Shown here piece by piece: positions 16,688-25,737 of a stretch of 37,464 nt of DNA (the first letter of the stretch is position 1; the number at the start of each line of letters is the position of its first letter). The notes below the pieces were generated by a model that saw only the letters and a list, made by a program, of their open reading frames with translations, searched no databases and had not been told where the DNA came from. A program made the translations under genes and the position numbers. The stretch comes from Candidatus Azobacteroides sp. (GTDB lineage Bacteria; Bacteroidota; Bacteroidia; Bacteroidales; Azobacteroidaceae): assembly GCA_009778655.1 (NCBI GenBank), contig WRFZ01000171.1, positions 1 to 37,464 on the forward strand, read 5' to 3'.

Positions 16688-19222
16688 ATGAAGAAGAACA
16701 ACCAAGGTTTTGATGAGGCCTGTAAAGCTTCACTGGATTATTTTTGCGGCGATGAATTAGCCGCTAAAGTATTTGTAACAAAATATGCGCTGAAAGATGC
16801 ATTCGGTAATATCTACGAAAAAACGCCTGCGGATATGCATCATCGCTTAGCGAATGAAATTGCCCGTATTGAAAAAAAATATCCGAATCCGGTTTCGGAG
16901 GAAGAGTTGTTTGCTTTATTCGACCGGTTTCAATACATCATTCCGCAAGGAAGTCCGATGACCGGCATTGGAAATCATTTTCAGATTGCTTCGTTATCGA
17001 ATTGCTTTGTTATCGGCTTGGATGGTCCGTCCGATTCGTACGGAGCCATCATCCGAATTGATGAAGAACAAGTACAACTGATGAAACGGAGGGGCGGCGT
17101 CGGTCATGACTTATCGCACATTCGTCCCAAAGGTTCTCCGGTCAAGAACTCGGCGCTGACTTCTACCGGTTTGGTGCCTTTCATGGAACGTTTTTCCAAT
17201 TCGACTCGCGAAGTGGCGCAAGACGGCCGGCGAGGCGCACTGATGTTGACCGTTTCTATTAAACATCCCGATGCGGAAGCTTTTATTGATGCAAAAATGA
17301 CGGAAGGGAAAGTAACGGGCGCTAATGTTTCGGTCAAAATAACCGATGAATTTATGGAAGCGGCAATCAACGACCGACTTTTCATTCAGCAATACCCGAT
17401 TGATTCGAATCATCCGCAATATACCAAGGAAATCAACGCTAAAGAACTTTGGAGTAAGATTATTCACAATGCTTGGAAATCGGCCGAACCGGGCGTTTTG
17501 TTCTGGGATACCATTCTCCGGGAATCGCTTCCGGATTGCTACGCAGACTTGGGATTTCGCACCGTTTCTACGAATCCGTGCGGAGAAATTCCTTTGTGTC
17601 CTTATGACAGTTGTCGGCTGTTGGCTATTAACTTGTATTCGTATGTAAAGAATCCGTTTCGACCGGATGCGACTTTCGATTTTAAGTTATTCAAGAAGCA
17701 TGTCGCCTTGGCTCAGCGAATTATGGATGATATTATTGATTTGGAAACCGAGAAGATTGACGCCATTCTCAAAAAAATTGATACGGACCCTGAAAACGAA
17801 GAAGTAAAATACGCCGAGCGTTTGCTTTGGGATAAAATTCGTCGCAAAACTTTGCTCGGCCGGAGAACCGGCGTGGGAATTACCGCCGAGGGCGATATGT
17901 TGGCCGCAATGGGACTTTGCTACGGGACGGAAGAAGCCACCGCTTTTGCGGAAGAAGTTCAAAAATGTTTGGCTTTGGCAGCTTACGGCTCGTCGGTACA
18001 AATGGCAAAAGAACGCGGCGCTTTTGAAATCTTTGATGCAAAGCGAGAAGCGTCCAATCCGTTTATGCTTCGCTTAAAAGCGGCCGATCCGCAATTAGTT
18101 GAAAACATGAAGAAATACGGTCGTCGCAACATCGCCTGCTTGACGATAGCGCCTACCGGAACCACTTCATTGATGACGCAAACCACTTCGGGTATCGAGC
18201 CGGTTTTTCTTCCGGTTTACAGACGAAGAAGGAAAGTGAATCCGAACGATGCTACCGCTAAGGTGGATTTCGTGGACGAAGTGGGAGATTCCTTTGAAGA
18301 ATATATTGTATTCCATCATAAATTCGTGAATTGGATGGAAGCGAACGGATATTCTACAACCAAAAGATACTCATCGGAAGAAATGGATGCTTTAGTTGCA
18401 AAATCACCGTATTACAAAGCGACTTCCAATGATGTGGATTGGTTGCAGAAAGTTAAAATGCAGGGACGAGTCCAAAAGTGGGTGGATCATTCGATCAGCG
18501 TCACTATCAATTTACCGAATGAAGTGGACGAAGAATTAGTCAACCGGTTGTATGTCGAGGCTTGGAAATCCGGATGCAAAGGGTGTACGGTTTATCGGGA
18601 CGGTTCCCGAAGCGGAGTATTGTTGGCAACCAACGAAAAAAAGAAAGAAAAAGATTGCATCGAACCTCCGGTGATTGTTGCCAAGCGTCCGCGCGAATTG
18701 GAAGCGGATATTGTGAAATTCCAGAATAACAAGGAAAAATGGATTGCCTTTGTCGGTCTGTTGAACGGTCGTCCGTATGAAATATTTACCGGTATCAACG
18801 ACGAAGACGAAGGTATTTTCCTGCCGAAGAATCTTACGAAAGGAGCGATTATCAAAAACGTGGACGAAAACGGCAATAAGCGATACGATTTTCAATATAC
18901 GAATAAACGGGGTTATAAAACGACAATCGAAGGCTTATCGCAGAAATTCAATCCGGAATATTGGAATTACGCTAAATTGATTTCCGGCGTGTTGCGCTAT
19001 TCCATGCCTTTGGAACAAGTCCTCAAATTGGTGGAAGGGTTGGATTTAAAAGACGAGTCAATCAATACTTGGAAAAACGGAGTAGAACGTGCCTTGAAAA
19101 AATACGTTCAGGATGGCGCACAAGCGAAAGGACAAAAATGTCCGAATTGCGGCGAGGAATCGTTGGTCTATCAAGAAGGTTGTTTAACTTGCACCGCTTG
19201 CGGAGCATCCAAATGCGGATGA
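16688..19222 (+). CDS. nrdJ: Class II (adenosylcobalamin-dependent) ribonucleotide reductase
   Basis: The 844-residue enzyme reduces ribonucleotides to deoxyribonucleotides using adenosylcobalamin as radical generator, so it works with or without oxygen. Visible motifs: SLSNCFVIG (substrate-reducible Cys), RRGGVGHDLSHIRPKGS, the active-site NPCGEIPL with the thiyl-radical Cys298, APTGTTSLMTQTTSGIEP, and the C-terminal tail with CPNCGEE and CTACGASKCG cysteine pairs. GCKGCTVYRDGSRSG marks the TSCPD domain. Length and tail match the NrdJ-z type of Bacteroidetes. ATG 16688 is chosen over an upstream TTG because of the -7 box. It appears monocistronic. Confidence 0.95.
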   Translation: MKKNNQGFDEACKASLDYFCGDELAAKVFVTKYALKDAFGNIYEKTPADMHHRLANEIARIEKKYPNPVSEEELFALFDRFQYIIPQGSPMTGIGNHFQIASLSNCFVIGLDGPSDSYGAIIRIDEEQVQLMKRRGGVGHDLSHIRPKGSPVKNSALTSTGLVPFMERFSNSTREVAQDGRRGALMLTVSIKHPDAEAFIDAKMTEGKVTGANVSVKITDEFMEAAINDRLFIQQYPIDSNHPQYTKEINAKELWSKIIHNAWKSAEPGVLFWDTILRESLPDCYADLGFRTVSTNPCGEIPLCPYDSCRLLAINLYSYVKNPFRPDATFDFKLFKKHVALAQRIMDDIIDLETEKIDAILKKIDTDPENEEVKYAERLLWDKIRRKTLLGRRTGVGITAEGDMLAAMGLCYGTEEATAFAEEVQKCLALAAYGSSVQMAKERGAFEIFDAKREASNPFMLRLKAADPQLVENMKKYGRRNIACLTIAPTGTTSLMTQTTSGIEPVFLPVYRRRRKVNPNDATAKVDFVDEVGDSFEEYIVFHHKFVNWMEANGYSTTKRYSSEEMDALVAKSPYYKATSNDVDWLQKVKMQGRVQKWVDHSISVTINLPNEVDEELVNRLYVEAWKSGCKGCTVYRDGSRSGVLLATNEKKKEKDCIEPPVIVAKRPRELEADIVKFQNNKEKWIAFVGLLNGRPYEIFTGINDEDEGIFLPKNLTKGAIIKNVDENGNKRYDFQYTNKRGYKTTIEGLSQKFNPEYWNYAKLISGVLRYSMPLEQVLKLVEGLDLKDESINTWKNGVERALKKYVQDGAQAKGQKCPNCGEESLVYQEGCLTCTACGASKCG

Positions 19223-19253
19223 ATCTTTTCCGATTGCATTTTCATAAAGTCTT

Positions 19254-21569
19254 CTATCTGAGTTTAAACACCATCGGTACATTGACTTTAACATTAATAC
19301 ATCGTCCCATATCGTAAATTCCATATACCTTATAACGAGACAAATGATCGTAATAAGTTTCATTTAACAGATTATTGACAGATATATTCAGTTGTACGGG
19401 CTGAGATTTTTCGCCAAATTCAAGCAGGATGCCGGCATTCAACAGATTATAATCGGGAGTAGGCGTTTCGTTGTCGGCAACCCTGTTTTGTGCAAACGAA
19501 TATTTATTTTGCGAATAAACGGAGAATTTTTTTACTGTCCTTTTAAATGAAAAACTTACGCTGACCATTGCGTTTATTTTTTGCGAAGGCATCAGCGCTA
19601 AATAATTATGCCGGGTATCCTGCCCGAATGTGCTGCTGTATGAGCCTTCAATATGCAGCCAATCCAAGGGATGCGGGTGTAAATGGAAACCTGCCTCGCC
19701 GCCATACAAAAAAGCATCCTGTTGCGTATAATCGAAAACGGGAATATTGTTTATTCTGTCGGCGGTTGGCTTCAGATAGATGTAGTTGCGGATATAGTTG
19801 AAATAGGGATTGATAAAAAATTCAAAATGCATGGCGTTGTAATTTAACGAGGCATCTGTTTGATAACTGTTTTCGATTTTCAAACCGGGATTGCCGATTT
19901 CGTAGCGATCGGCTCCATCATGAATGCCATTGCTAAGTAACTCATACATATTCGGCGCACGAAAACCGGAAGACAGATTTAATCGGAATGATAAATTCTT
20001 TACAACAGGTTGGTATATTCCCGTGGAAAAATTAAAAGAATAGTATTGTTTGTCAAATGCTCCACCGTTAATATATCGTGTATCAAATCGTAATCCCAAC
20101 TGCCAATACGCTTTTTGAGCATAATAGAAGTCGGACATTGCAAAAAGGCCGAAGTCGTAGGTATCGGCATCGGGTATCAGAATTTCTTCGCCGTGATTGG
20201 AGTTGCTTTGCGCCATCCCCTGACTTCCGGCAGTGAGCGCCCAACGTTCATTCCAACGTGGAGAATACCACTTTGCATTATATGAAAAAGTATGCAAATT
20301 CATATTCAACGCGGCATCTTCGTATGCTTTCGGTTCTTGTGAATCTTCCTCGCCTTCTTGTTCAAATTCTTTTCGGTTATTGAAAACATAGCCCGCGTCA
20401 ATTTTCAATTTTGAATCATTGTCGAAGAAAAAAGTATTTTCTGTGCTGAAGATATGCGTAGTCAAATTCTGATAGGGCATAAGCGGTTTTCGTCCGTTTT
20501 TGTAAGTTTCGTCTGTTTCGTTTTCATCCGTTTCCGTCAGACCGTATTTTTCATTCAAAAAACTGTATTTCAAAGAAGTGATAAATTTATTTCCGGTATA
20601 TCCCAATGCAGTTTTCAAATTACCGGTATTGAAACGACTGTTGGAAACGAAATCGTTATTACCGTCTTTGTAGTCCGAATGCGTGGTATATCCGCCAAAC
20701 AAATTCAACTGCAAGTGATTTTTGGAAAGTTTGAAAGCGCCATTATTCCTAAAACCGAGCGAATTGCCGTCAAATTCCGAGTTGATGGCGGCTTCAATGT
20801 TGTTATTTTTTGCATACCGTTCATCCACAAAATAAAGGACGCCGCCCAACGCATCGCTTCCATACAATAACGAAGCGGGCCCTTTGATAATTTCTACCTG
20901 CTCGTAGCCGTTCTCGTCAAGTCCCAATCCGTGTTCGTCGCCCCATTGCTGATTTTCGATCCGTACCCCTTGCGAAAAGACGGCAATCCGATTGCCGCTC
21001 AATCCGCGAATAACCGGCTTACCGATACCGGCGCCCGTACTTAAATTGTCTATTCCTGCAATGGAAGTCAATTTTTCGGCAAGTGAAATGCCCGGAACAG
21101 CTTCGTTTTTTATGTTTAATTTTTCGACATTCATCACATTTTCACCCTGTAAACGCAAATCGTTGTCTATCACAACGATCTCTTGCAATTCGTGAGTAGA
21201 AGGCAGCAGATAAATGACTTGTCTGTTTTCATTCAAATTGATACGATTAAGGAAAGTTTGATAGCCGATAGCAGAAATCTGTACTAAAACCTGCGGCATT
21301 GCAAAATTCACTTCGAATTGTCCGAGCGTATCCGTTATTGCGCTTGTTTCTGTATCGGGATAATAGACATTAGCGTATGCTATCGGCATATTGTTTTCCT
21401 TGTCCAAAACGCTTATCCGCGTTTGTGTAAAACCGATTACATGCCCTGCAAAAAATAAGGCGAATAAACAAAGGGTTTTCAGAATGCCGCTGCATTTTCG
21501 GCAATATCCGGTAATATATAAAGCTTCGGATACAGTCCTGTATTTCGGCAAAAGTTCCTGTCGAGTCAT
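19254..21569 (-). CDS. TonB-dependent receptor
   Basis: This 771-residue outer-membrane receptor has a signal segment at about residues 31-48, a carboxypeptidase-like regulatory domain (RISVLDKENNMPIAYANVYY, about 51-70), a plug domain (IRGLSGNRIAVFSQGVRIENQ, about 188-208 in two pieces; EIIKGPASLLYGSDALGGVL) and a 22-strand barrel. It lacks the SusC-type features and no SusD partner is next to it, so it is a small-ligand receptor (siderophore, metal chelate or cobalamin). Acidic and His-bearing loops (DENETDETYK, SNHGEEI) could favour a metal but do not settle it. The start at 21569 is supported by a promoter 25-55 nt upstream. It ends convergently 31 nt from nrdJ. Confidence 0.9.
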   Translation of the reverse strand: MTRQELLPKYRTVSEALYITGYCRKCSGILKTLCLFALFFAGHVIGFTQTRISVLDKENNMPIAYANVYYPDTETSAITDTLGQFEVNFAMPQVLVQISAIGYQTFLNRINLNENRQVIYLLPSTHELQEIVVIDNDLRLQGENVMNVEKLNIKNEAVPGISLAEKLTSIAGIDNLSTGAGIGKPVIRGLSGNRIAVFSQGVRIENQQWGDEHGLGLDENGYEQVEIIKGPASLLYGSDALGGVLYFVDERYAKNNNIEAAINSEFDGNSLGFRNNGAFKLSKNHLQLNLFGGYTTHSDYKDGNNDFVSNSRFNTGNLKTALGYTGNKFITSLKYSFLNEKYGLTETDENETDETYKNGRKPLMPYQNLTTHIFSTENTFFFDNDSKLKIDAGYVFNNRKEFEQEGEEDSQEPKAYEDAALNMNLHTFSYNAKWYSPRWNERWALTAGSQGMAQSNSNHGEEILIPDADTYDFGLFAMSDFYYAQKAYWQLGLRFDTRYINGGAFDKQYYSFNFSTGIYQPVVKNLSFRLNLSSGFRAPNMYELLSNGIHDGADRYEIGNPGLKIENSYQTDASLNYNAMHFEFFINPYFNYIRNYIYLKPTADRINNIPVFDYTQQDAFLYGGEAGFHLHPHPLDWLHIEGSYSSTFGQDTRHNYLALMPSQKINAMVSVSFSFKRTVKKFSVYSQNKYSFAQNRVADNETPTPDYNLLNAGILLEFGEKSQPVQLNISVNNLLNETYYDHLSRYKVYGIYDMGRCINVKVNVPMVFKLR

Positions 21570-21593
21570 AAAAAGATGATTTCATTAACGCCG

Positions 21594-21626
21594 CAAAGTT
21601 ACAATAAAATTTTTGTACGTTGCAAT
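21594..21626 (-). promoter_or_regulatory. Promoter of the TonB-dependent receptor
   Basis: On the minus strand ATTG (21623-21626) is followed after 21 nt by TAACTTTG (21594-21601), a perfect -7 box. The leader to the ATG at 21569 would be only about 18 nt. No Fur- or riboswitch-like element is obvious. Confidence 0.55.
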
Positions 21627-21673
21627 ATCCGACCCGGATTGAATTGCGTTAGCGTTATTTCGGAAAACCATAC

Positions 21674-21681
21674 TATTTTTG
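21674..21681 (+). promoter_or_regulatory. Plus-strand -7 box in the receptor/HTH intergenic region
   Basis: TATTTTTG matches TAnnTTTG on the plus strand, but no plus-strand gene follows. It precedes three hairpins (21700-21834). The -33 position has only a weak match. Confidence 0.3.
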
Positions 21682-21687
21682 CAACGC

Positions 21688-21836
21688 AAAACGGCAAACT
21701 GTCCTCGCAGGGACAACATTTTACTAACCGTAGGTGATGTGATAGCGTAACCTACGGTATTTATCTCTCGGATTACGATTCAATAAATAAAAGGACGTTC
21801 CTCAAAATATTGAAATAAAGAGGAGTGTCCTTTTAA
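21688..21836 (+). ncRNA. Candidate small RNA or palindromic repeat cluster
   Basis: Between two minus-strand genes, the plus strand carries a -7 box followed by three hairpins. They are TGTCC-tcgcag-GGACA (about 21700-21715), a perfect 9-bp stem ACCGTAGGT/ACCTACGGT (21727-21735 and 21750-21758) and a 15-bp stem at 21789-21834 ending in TTTT. The last stem is fully paired only in plus-strand RNA, using two G-U wobbles; the minus-strand copy would have two A-C mismatches. That favours a plus-strand transcript of about 150 nt. The alternative is a dispersed repeat without function: hairpins with ACCGTAGGT arms recur in Bacteroidetes genomes as far as I recall. Confidence 0.35.
21789..21834 (+). 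terminator. Terminator-like hairpin
   Basis: Arms 21789-21803 and 21820-21834 form 15 pairs (13 Watson-Crick, 2 G-U) around a 16-nt AT-rich loop, with AAAA at one end and TTTT at the other. It lies 23 nt beyond the stop of the minus-strand HTH gene and may also end that transcript, since the A/T ends make it bidirectional. Confidence 0.6.
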
Positions 21837-21856
21837 AATAATCCGTAAAAAACGTA

Positions 21857-22135
21857 TCAGACGTCTTCCGCAACCGATGCTACCCGGTAATTGGTTTCAC
21901 CAAGTATAATCAGCGCTTTGTCCAATATCGTGGAATCGTCTAACATAACGATTCCTCCGTCCGGACCCGGCTCGATATGAATGCCGCATTTACTTCCCGC
22001 GCTCCGATTGAGTCCGCCAAAATAGTTTCGTACTGTATCTTCCGATAAGTTCAACTCTGCGGCAATTTGACGGATACTTCCATCGGGCAACCGATCTTTG
22101 ATGCGACGAAGCTCATTAAATGTTATAGTCTTCAT
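21857..22135 (-). CDS. Small HTH DNA-binding protein
   Basis: The 92-residue product opens with TFNELRRIKDRLPDGS and has a helix-turn-helix-like segment, SIRQIAAELNLSEDTVRNYFGG (residues 20-41, in pieces SIRQIAAELNL and SEDTVRNYFGG). The C-terminal half (GPDGGIVMLDDSTILDKAL) is predicted alpha/beta. Short proteins of this type are common single genes in Bacteroidales and are usually annotated only as DNA-binding. No partner gene is obvious: the PAP2 gene upstream is 111 nt away. Targets are unknown. Confidence 0.75.
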   Translation of the reverse strand: MKTITFNELRRIKDRLPDGSIRQIAAELNLSEDTVRNYFGGLNRSAGSKCGIHIEPGPDGGIVMLDDSTILDKALIILGETNYRVASVAEDV

Positions 22136-22246
22136 GGCTCTGTTTGTTTTATTATGTTATGTAAAATTTATTCTTAAAATCGCTACGAACTTAATTAAAA
22201 AAAATAGATCTGCCAACTATTTTTAGTAAATAAATGTTATAATTCT

Positions 22247-22945
22247 TTATTTATTTTGTAATAGAATTGTAACAATCTGATTATTAAATATTAAAATAAT
22301 GACTAAATACAAGTAAAAAATACCGCAAAGAAAGTAAGATTCCCCGGCGGAATAAATCGGTTTTTTCAACCGACCGTTTTCACTGAAAATCCGGCGACGC
22401 ACCCGATTGTACAGCTGCCAGACAAGCCAAGCAATCAACATACCGACCAATGCTCCGATTACTACGTCCGAAATAAAATGTACGCCTATATAAATCCTCG
22501 AATAAGCGTTCAGAAATGCGAAAAGAAAAATCGTACAAGTAAATAATTTATTTCGGAAAATCAGTGCGCAGAATGTGGCAAATCCGAATGAATTGGCGGC
22601 ATGCCCGGAAATAAATCCGTAATTTCCTCCCCTATAGTTAAACACCGTTTTCACTTGGTTCAGAAAATCTGGATGATGCGTCGGACGGAAACGATGAAAA
22701 ACAGGTTTGAAAAATCCGGATGAAATCTGATCGGTAAGCAAAACCAACAAAACCACCGCAGCCAAAACGCAAACGGCTTCTCTCCAATCTTTTTTATAAA
22801 TAAATACCCATAAAAAACAAATGTAAAAAATTATCCACGTCCATGGACAAGTATAAATATAAAAAAAATTATCTCCTAATGCGGAATCGCTCCCGTTCAG
22901 AAAAAAGAAAATATTTCGTTCGAATTGAAGTTCTTTTTCAAGCAT
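22247..22945 (-). CDS. PAP2-family membrane phosphatase
   Basis: This 232-residue integral membrane protein has the three phosphatidic-acid-phosphatase motifs in order: KPVFHRFRP (motif 1, about 74-82), SGHAANSFGFA (motif 2, about 107-117; His is catalytic) and SRIYIGVHFISDV (motif 3, about 141-153). Five to six hydrophobic helices are visible. Members act on undecaprenyl pyrophosphate, lipid A phosphates or phospholipid phosphates on the periplasmic face; sequence alone does not tell which. It stands alone on the minus strand, divergent from kdsA. Confidence 0.88.
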   Translation of the reverse strand: MLEKELQFERNIFFFLNGSDSALGDNFFYIYTCPWTWIIFYICFLWVFIYKKDWREAVCVLAAVVLLVLLTDQISSGFFKPVFHRFRPTHHPDFLNQVKTVFNYRGGNYGFISGHAANSFGFATFCALIFRNKLFTCTIFLFAFLNAYSRIYIGVHFISDVVIGALVGMLIAWLVWQLYNRVRRRIFSENGRLKKPIYSAGESYFLCGIFYLYLVIILIFNNQIVTILLQNK

Positions 22946-23017
22946 ATAATCAAGAAATTCTACCGAGACAAAGGTATAATAAATTCGATTAGCAATGAAA
23001 TTAACAGATAAAAATTT

Positions 23018-23025
23018 TACCTTTG
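23018..23025 (+). promoter_or_regulatory. -7 promoter box of kdsA
   Basis: TACCTTTG is a perfect -7 box 25 nt before ATG 23050. An in-frame TTG start inside it (23023) is thereby excluded. Confidence 0.55.
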
Positions 23026-23049
23026 TTCCGAAAACAGATTATTAATAAT

Positions 23050-23859
23050 ATGAACGCAAAAATAACCTTTCATGAACTGACCGGCACGGACTCTTTTTTT
23101 TTACTTGCCGGTCCTTGTGTTATCGAAAATGAATCAATGGCTTTGTCTATCGCCGAAAAAATAATCGGTATTACCCAAAAATTGAATATTCCTTATATAT
23201 TTAAAGGCTCCTTCAAAAAAGCCAATCGGTCGAGAATAGACTCGTTCTCCGGGATAGGCGATGAAAAAGCCTTGAAAATCCTGCGAAAAGTAAGCGAAGT
23301 TTTTCAGGTTCCGGTAATGACGGATATTCACGAAACACACGACGCCGAAAAAGCAGCCGAATATGCGGATGTTTTACAAATTCCCGCGTTTCTTTGTCGC
23401 CAGACCGATTTATTGGTTGCCGCCGCAAAAACGGGTAAAACAGTGAATATTAAGAAAGGCCAATTTTTATCTCCCGGCGCGATGCGGTTTGCCGCCCGGA
23501 AAGTGGCGGACAGCGGTAACAATCAAATTCTGTTAACGGAACGAGGCACTACTTTCGGTTATACGGATTTGGTGGTAGATTACCGCGGGATTCCGGAAAT
23601 GCAATCGTTCGGTTATCCGGTGGTGATGGATGCGACTCATTCCTTGCAGCAACCGAATCAGACCAACGGAGTGACCGGAGGAATGCCTCAATTAATCGAA
23701 ACAATAGCCAAAGCAGCAATAGCCGTAGGCGTTGACGGCTTGTTTATCGAAACGCATCCGAATCCGACGCAAGCGCTGTCGGATGGCGCAAACATGTTAC
23801 CGTTGGATTTATTGGAACCTTTGTTGGAAAAATTGGTTCGAATCCGAAAAGCGATATGA
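23050..23859 (+). CDS. kdsA: 3-deoxy-8-phosphooctulonate (KDO-8-P) synthase
   Basis: This 269-residue enzyme condenses phosphoenolpyruvate and arabinose 5-phosphate into KDO 8-phosphate, for the lipopolysaccharide inner core. It has LLAGPCVIE (about 18-26), FKGSFKKANRSR (PEP-binding, about 52-63), TDIHE (about 98-102), GQFLSPGAM and the C-terminal FIETHPNPTQALSDGANML. The AN in KKANRS and the overall length (265-285) fit KdsA rather than DAHP synthase. Start is ATG 23050 as set by the -7 box. The A5P-supplying isomerase is not in view. Confidence 0.95.
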   Translation: MNAKITFHELTGTDSFFLLAGPCVIENESMALSIAEKIIGITQKLNIPYIFKGSFKKANRSRIDSFSGIGDEKALKILRKVSEVFQVPVMTDIHETHDAEKAAEYADVLQIPAFLCRQTDLLVAAAKTGKTVNIKKGQFLSPGAMRFAARKVADSGNNQILLTERGTTFGYTDLVVDYRGIPEMQSFGYPVVMDATHSLQQPNQTNGVTGGMPQLIETIAKAAIAVGVDGLFIETHPNPTQALSDGANMLPLDLLEPLLEKLVRIRKAI

Positions 23860-23862
23860 ATA

Positions 23863-23904
23863 ATTATGAATTATAAATTATAAATTATAAATTATAAATT
23901 ATAA
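23863..23904. repeat. Heptamer tandem repeat (ATTATAA)6
   Basis: Six 7-bp units, the first being ATTATGA, begin 4 nt after the kdsA stop. Three inverted units (TCATAAT, TTATATT, TCATAAT) follow at 23994-24014, so the block could form a long AT-rich stem. The unit is the same as after the second permease gene. Confidence 0.8.
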
Positions 23905-24028
23905 AAAACATTAATTGCTTGCAAAATATACTTGAATTATTTTGATTTTTTAACTTTTCATTCTCAATCTGTTACCAATACATAGTTAAAAATTCATAAT
24001 TTATATTTCATAATTTAAAAAATTTTCT

Positions 24029-24062
24029 TACTTTTGCACAGAAAATAAGAAATTGTGCAAAA
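24029..24062 (+). promoter_or_regulatory. Promoter and 9-bp inverted repeat upstream of acyl-CoA ligase
   Basis: TACTTTTG (24029-24036) is a perfect -7 box. TTTTGCACA (24032-24040) and TGTGCAAAA (24054-24062) form a perfect 9-bp inverted repeat with a 13-nt spacer. It overlaps the -7 box and stops 3 nt before the ATG. Because transcription would start at about 24043, this fits an operator better than an RNA hairpin. Confidence 0.6.
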
Positions 24063-24065
24063 AAT

Positions 24066-25718
24066 ATGACTTTTATTAAACTTTACGAAAAGAGTTTTCG
24101 GGAAAACTTTAATTTTCCGGCTCTATCCGATTACGGGACGAACTTGAGTTATACCTATGGCGCTTTAGCAAAAGAAATTGCCAAACTCCATATCCTATTC
24201 GAAGAATGTAATATTAAAGAAGGCGACAAAATTTCACTTAGCGGGAAAAATACGACTAAATGGGGAATTGTATATTTTGCAATTCTTACCTATGGCGCCG
24301 TAGTTGTTCCTATTTTACAGGATTTTAATCCGAACGACATCAGTCATATCATTAATCATTCCGAGTCGGTACTGTTGTTTTGCGCCAATTCCATCTGGAA
24401 TGAATTGGATAAAAGCAAATTTCCCGGCTTAAAAGCGGCTTTCTCGCTCAACGATTTTCATTTATTCTATCAAAAGAAAGGAGAAAATATTGACCCGAAT
24501 ATACTTCACTTAAATGCTAAATTGAATGAAAAGTATCCCCATGGTTTTGCTCCTCAGCACATCAATTACTCCGATCGGCCGAACGACAAAATGGTTGTTT
24601 TAAATTATACTTCCGGAACTACCGGTTTCAGTAAAGGCGTTATGACTACGGGAAATAATTTGTCGGGAAATATGGATTTTGCCGAAAGTATTTTCCATTT
24701 AAGAACGGGCAATCGCATGTTGTCGTTTCTTCCTTTAGCCCATGCTTACGGAATCGCTTTCGACTTTTTATACGCTATATCAGCCGGATGCCACGTGACT
24801 TTATTGGGTAAAACGCCGGCGCCCAAAGTATTGATAAAAGCTTTTGAAGATGTTAAACCGGATATAATTATCTCTGTGCCGCTCATTTTCGAAAAATTAT
24901 ATAAAAATATGATTATTCCGTTATTGAGAAGGAGACATATAAAGTTTGCACTTCGTACTCCGTTATTGGATAAACAAATATATGCACAAATTCGCGACAA
25001 ATTGGTGAACGTGATGGGTGGAGTTTTTCAACAGGTGATTATCGGAGGCGCCGCTTTCAACAGCGAGGCGGAAGCCTTTCTGCAAAAAGTTAAATTTCCG
25101 TTTTCGGTCGGATACGGCATGACCGAATGCGCTCCGTTGATAAGTTTTTCTCTCTGCAAAGATTATGTTCCTTTTTCCTGCGGAAAGGTTTTGGATTGCA
25201 TGCAAGTGCGAATTGATTCCGAAGACCCTTACCGGGTTCCGGGGGAAATTCAAGTGAGGGGACAAAATGTAATGCTCGGTTATTATAAGAATGAAGAAGC
25301 AACCCGCGCCATTTTTACGGACGACGGATGGTTGAAGACGGGCGATCTCGGCACCATTGACGAAAACTTTAATATTTTTATCAAGGGACGTTCAAAAACC
25401 ATGATTCTCGGCCCCAACGGGCAAAATATTTATCCGGAAGAAATTGAATCCAAATTGGATAATCTTCCTTTTGTGATGGAAAGTTTGGTTATGCAAAAAA
25501 AGAGTAAATTGATTGCATTGGTTTATCCCGATAATGATGCTATTAAACAAGCCGGAATTACTCCGAAAAATTTATCGGTAATCATGGAGCGAAACAGAGA
25601 TACCTTAAATAGATTGGTGGCTTCTTACGAAAAAATTGCAGAAATTCAACTTTACCCGACCGAATTTGAAAAAACGCCGAAAAAAAGTATCAAGCGATTT
25701 TTATATACATCCGTATAA
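24066..25718 (+). CDS. Long-chain acyl-CoA ligase (AMP-binding enzyme)
   Basis: The 550-residue protein is an adenylate-forming enzyme that activates a carboxylic acid, most likely a fatty acid, to its CoA or acyl-AMP form. The P-loop-like YTSGTTGFSKGV lies at about 180-191, VGYGMTECAPL at about 348-358, TGDLG at about 427-431, and the hinge KGRSKTMILGPNGQNIYPEEIE around 438-459 (given here as KGRSKTMILGPNG and QNIYPEEIE). It is shorter than FadD-type enzymes of about 600. An inverted repeat over its promoter suggests regulated expression. Confidence 0.88.
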   Translation: MTFIKLYEKSFRENFNFPALSDYGTNLSYTYGALAKEIAKLHILFEECNIKEGDKISLSGKNTTKWGIVYFAILTYGAVVVPILQDFNPNDISHIINHSESVLLFCANSIWNELDKSKFPGLKAAFSLNDFHLFYQKKGENIDPNILHLNAKLNEKYPHGFAPQHINYSDRPNDKMVVLNYTSGTTGFSKGVMTTGNNLSGNMDFAESIFHLRTGNRMLSFLPLAHAYGIAFDFLYAISAGCHVTLLGKTPAPKVLIKAFEDVKPDIIISVPLIFEKLYKNMIIPLLRRRHIKFALRTPLLDKQIYAQIRDKLVNVMGGVFQQVIIGGAAFNSEAEAFLQKVKFPFSVGYGMTECAPLISFSLCKDYVPFSCGKVLDCMQVRIDSEDPYRVPGEIQVRGQNVMLGYYKNEEATRAIFTDDGWLKTGDLGTIDENFNIFIKGRSKTMILGPNGQNIYPEEIESKLDNLPFVMESLVMQKKSKLIALVYPDNDAIKQAGITPKNLSVIMERNRDTLNRLVASYEKIAEIQLYPTEFEKTPKKSIKRFLYTSV

Positions 25719-25737
25719 ATATTCTCGAATTATTATT

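Noticed and set aside
23863-24014. Possible CRISPR-like repeat array
   Set aside because: The repeat is a 7-bp AT-rich unit in direct tandem with no spacers, so it is a microsatellite-type tract.
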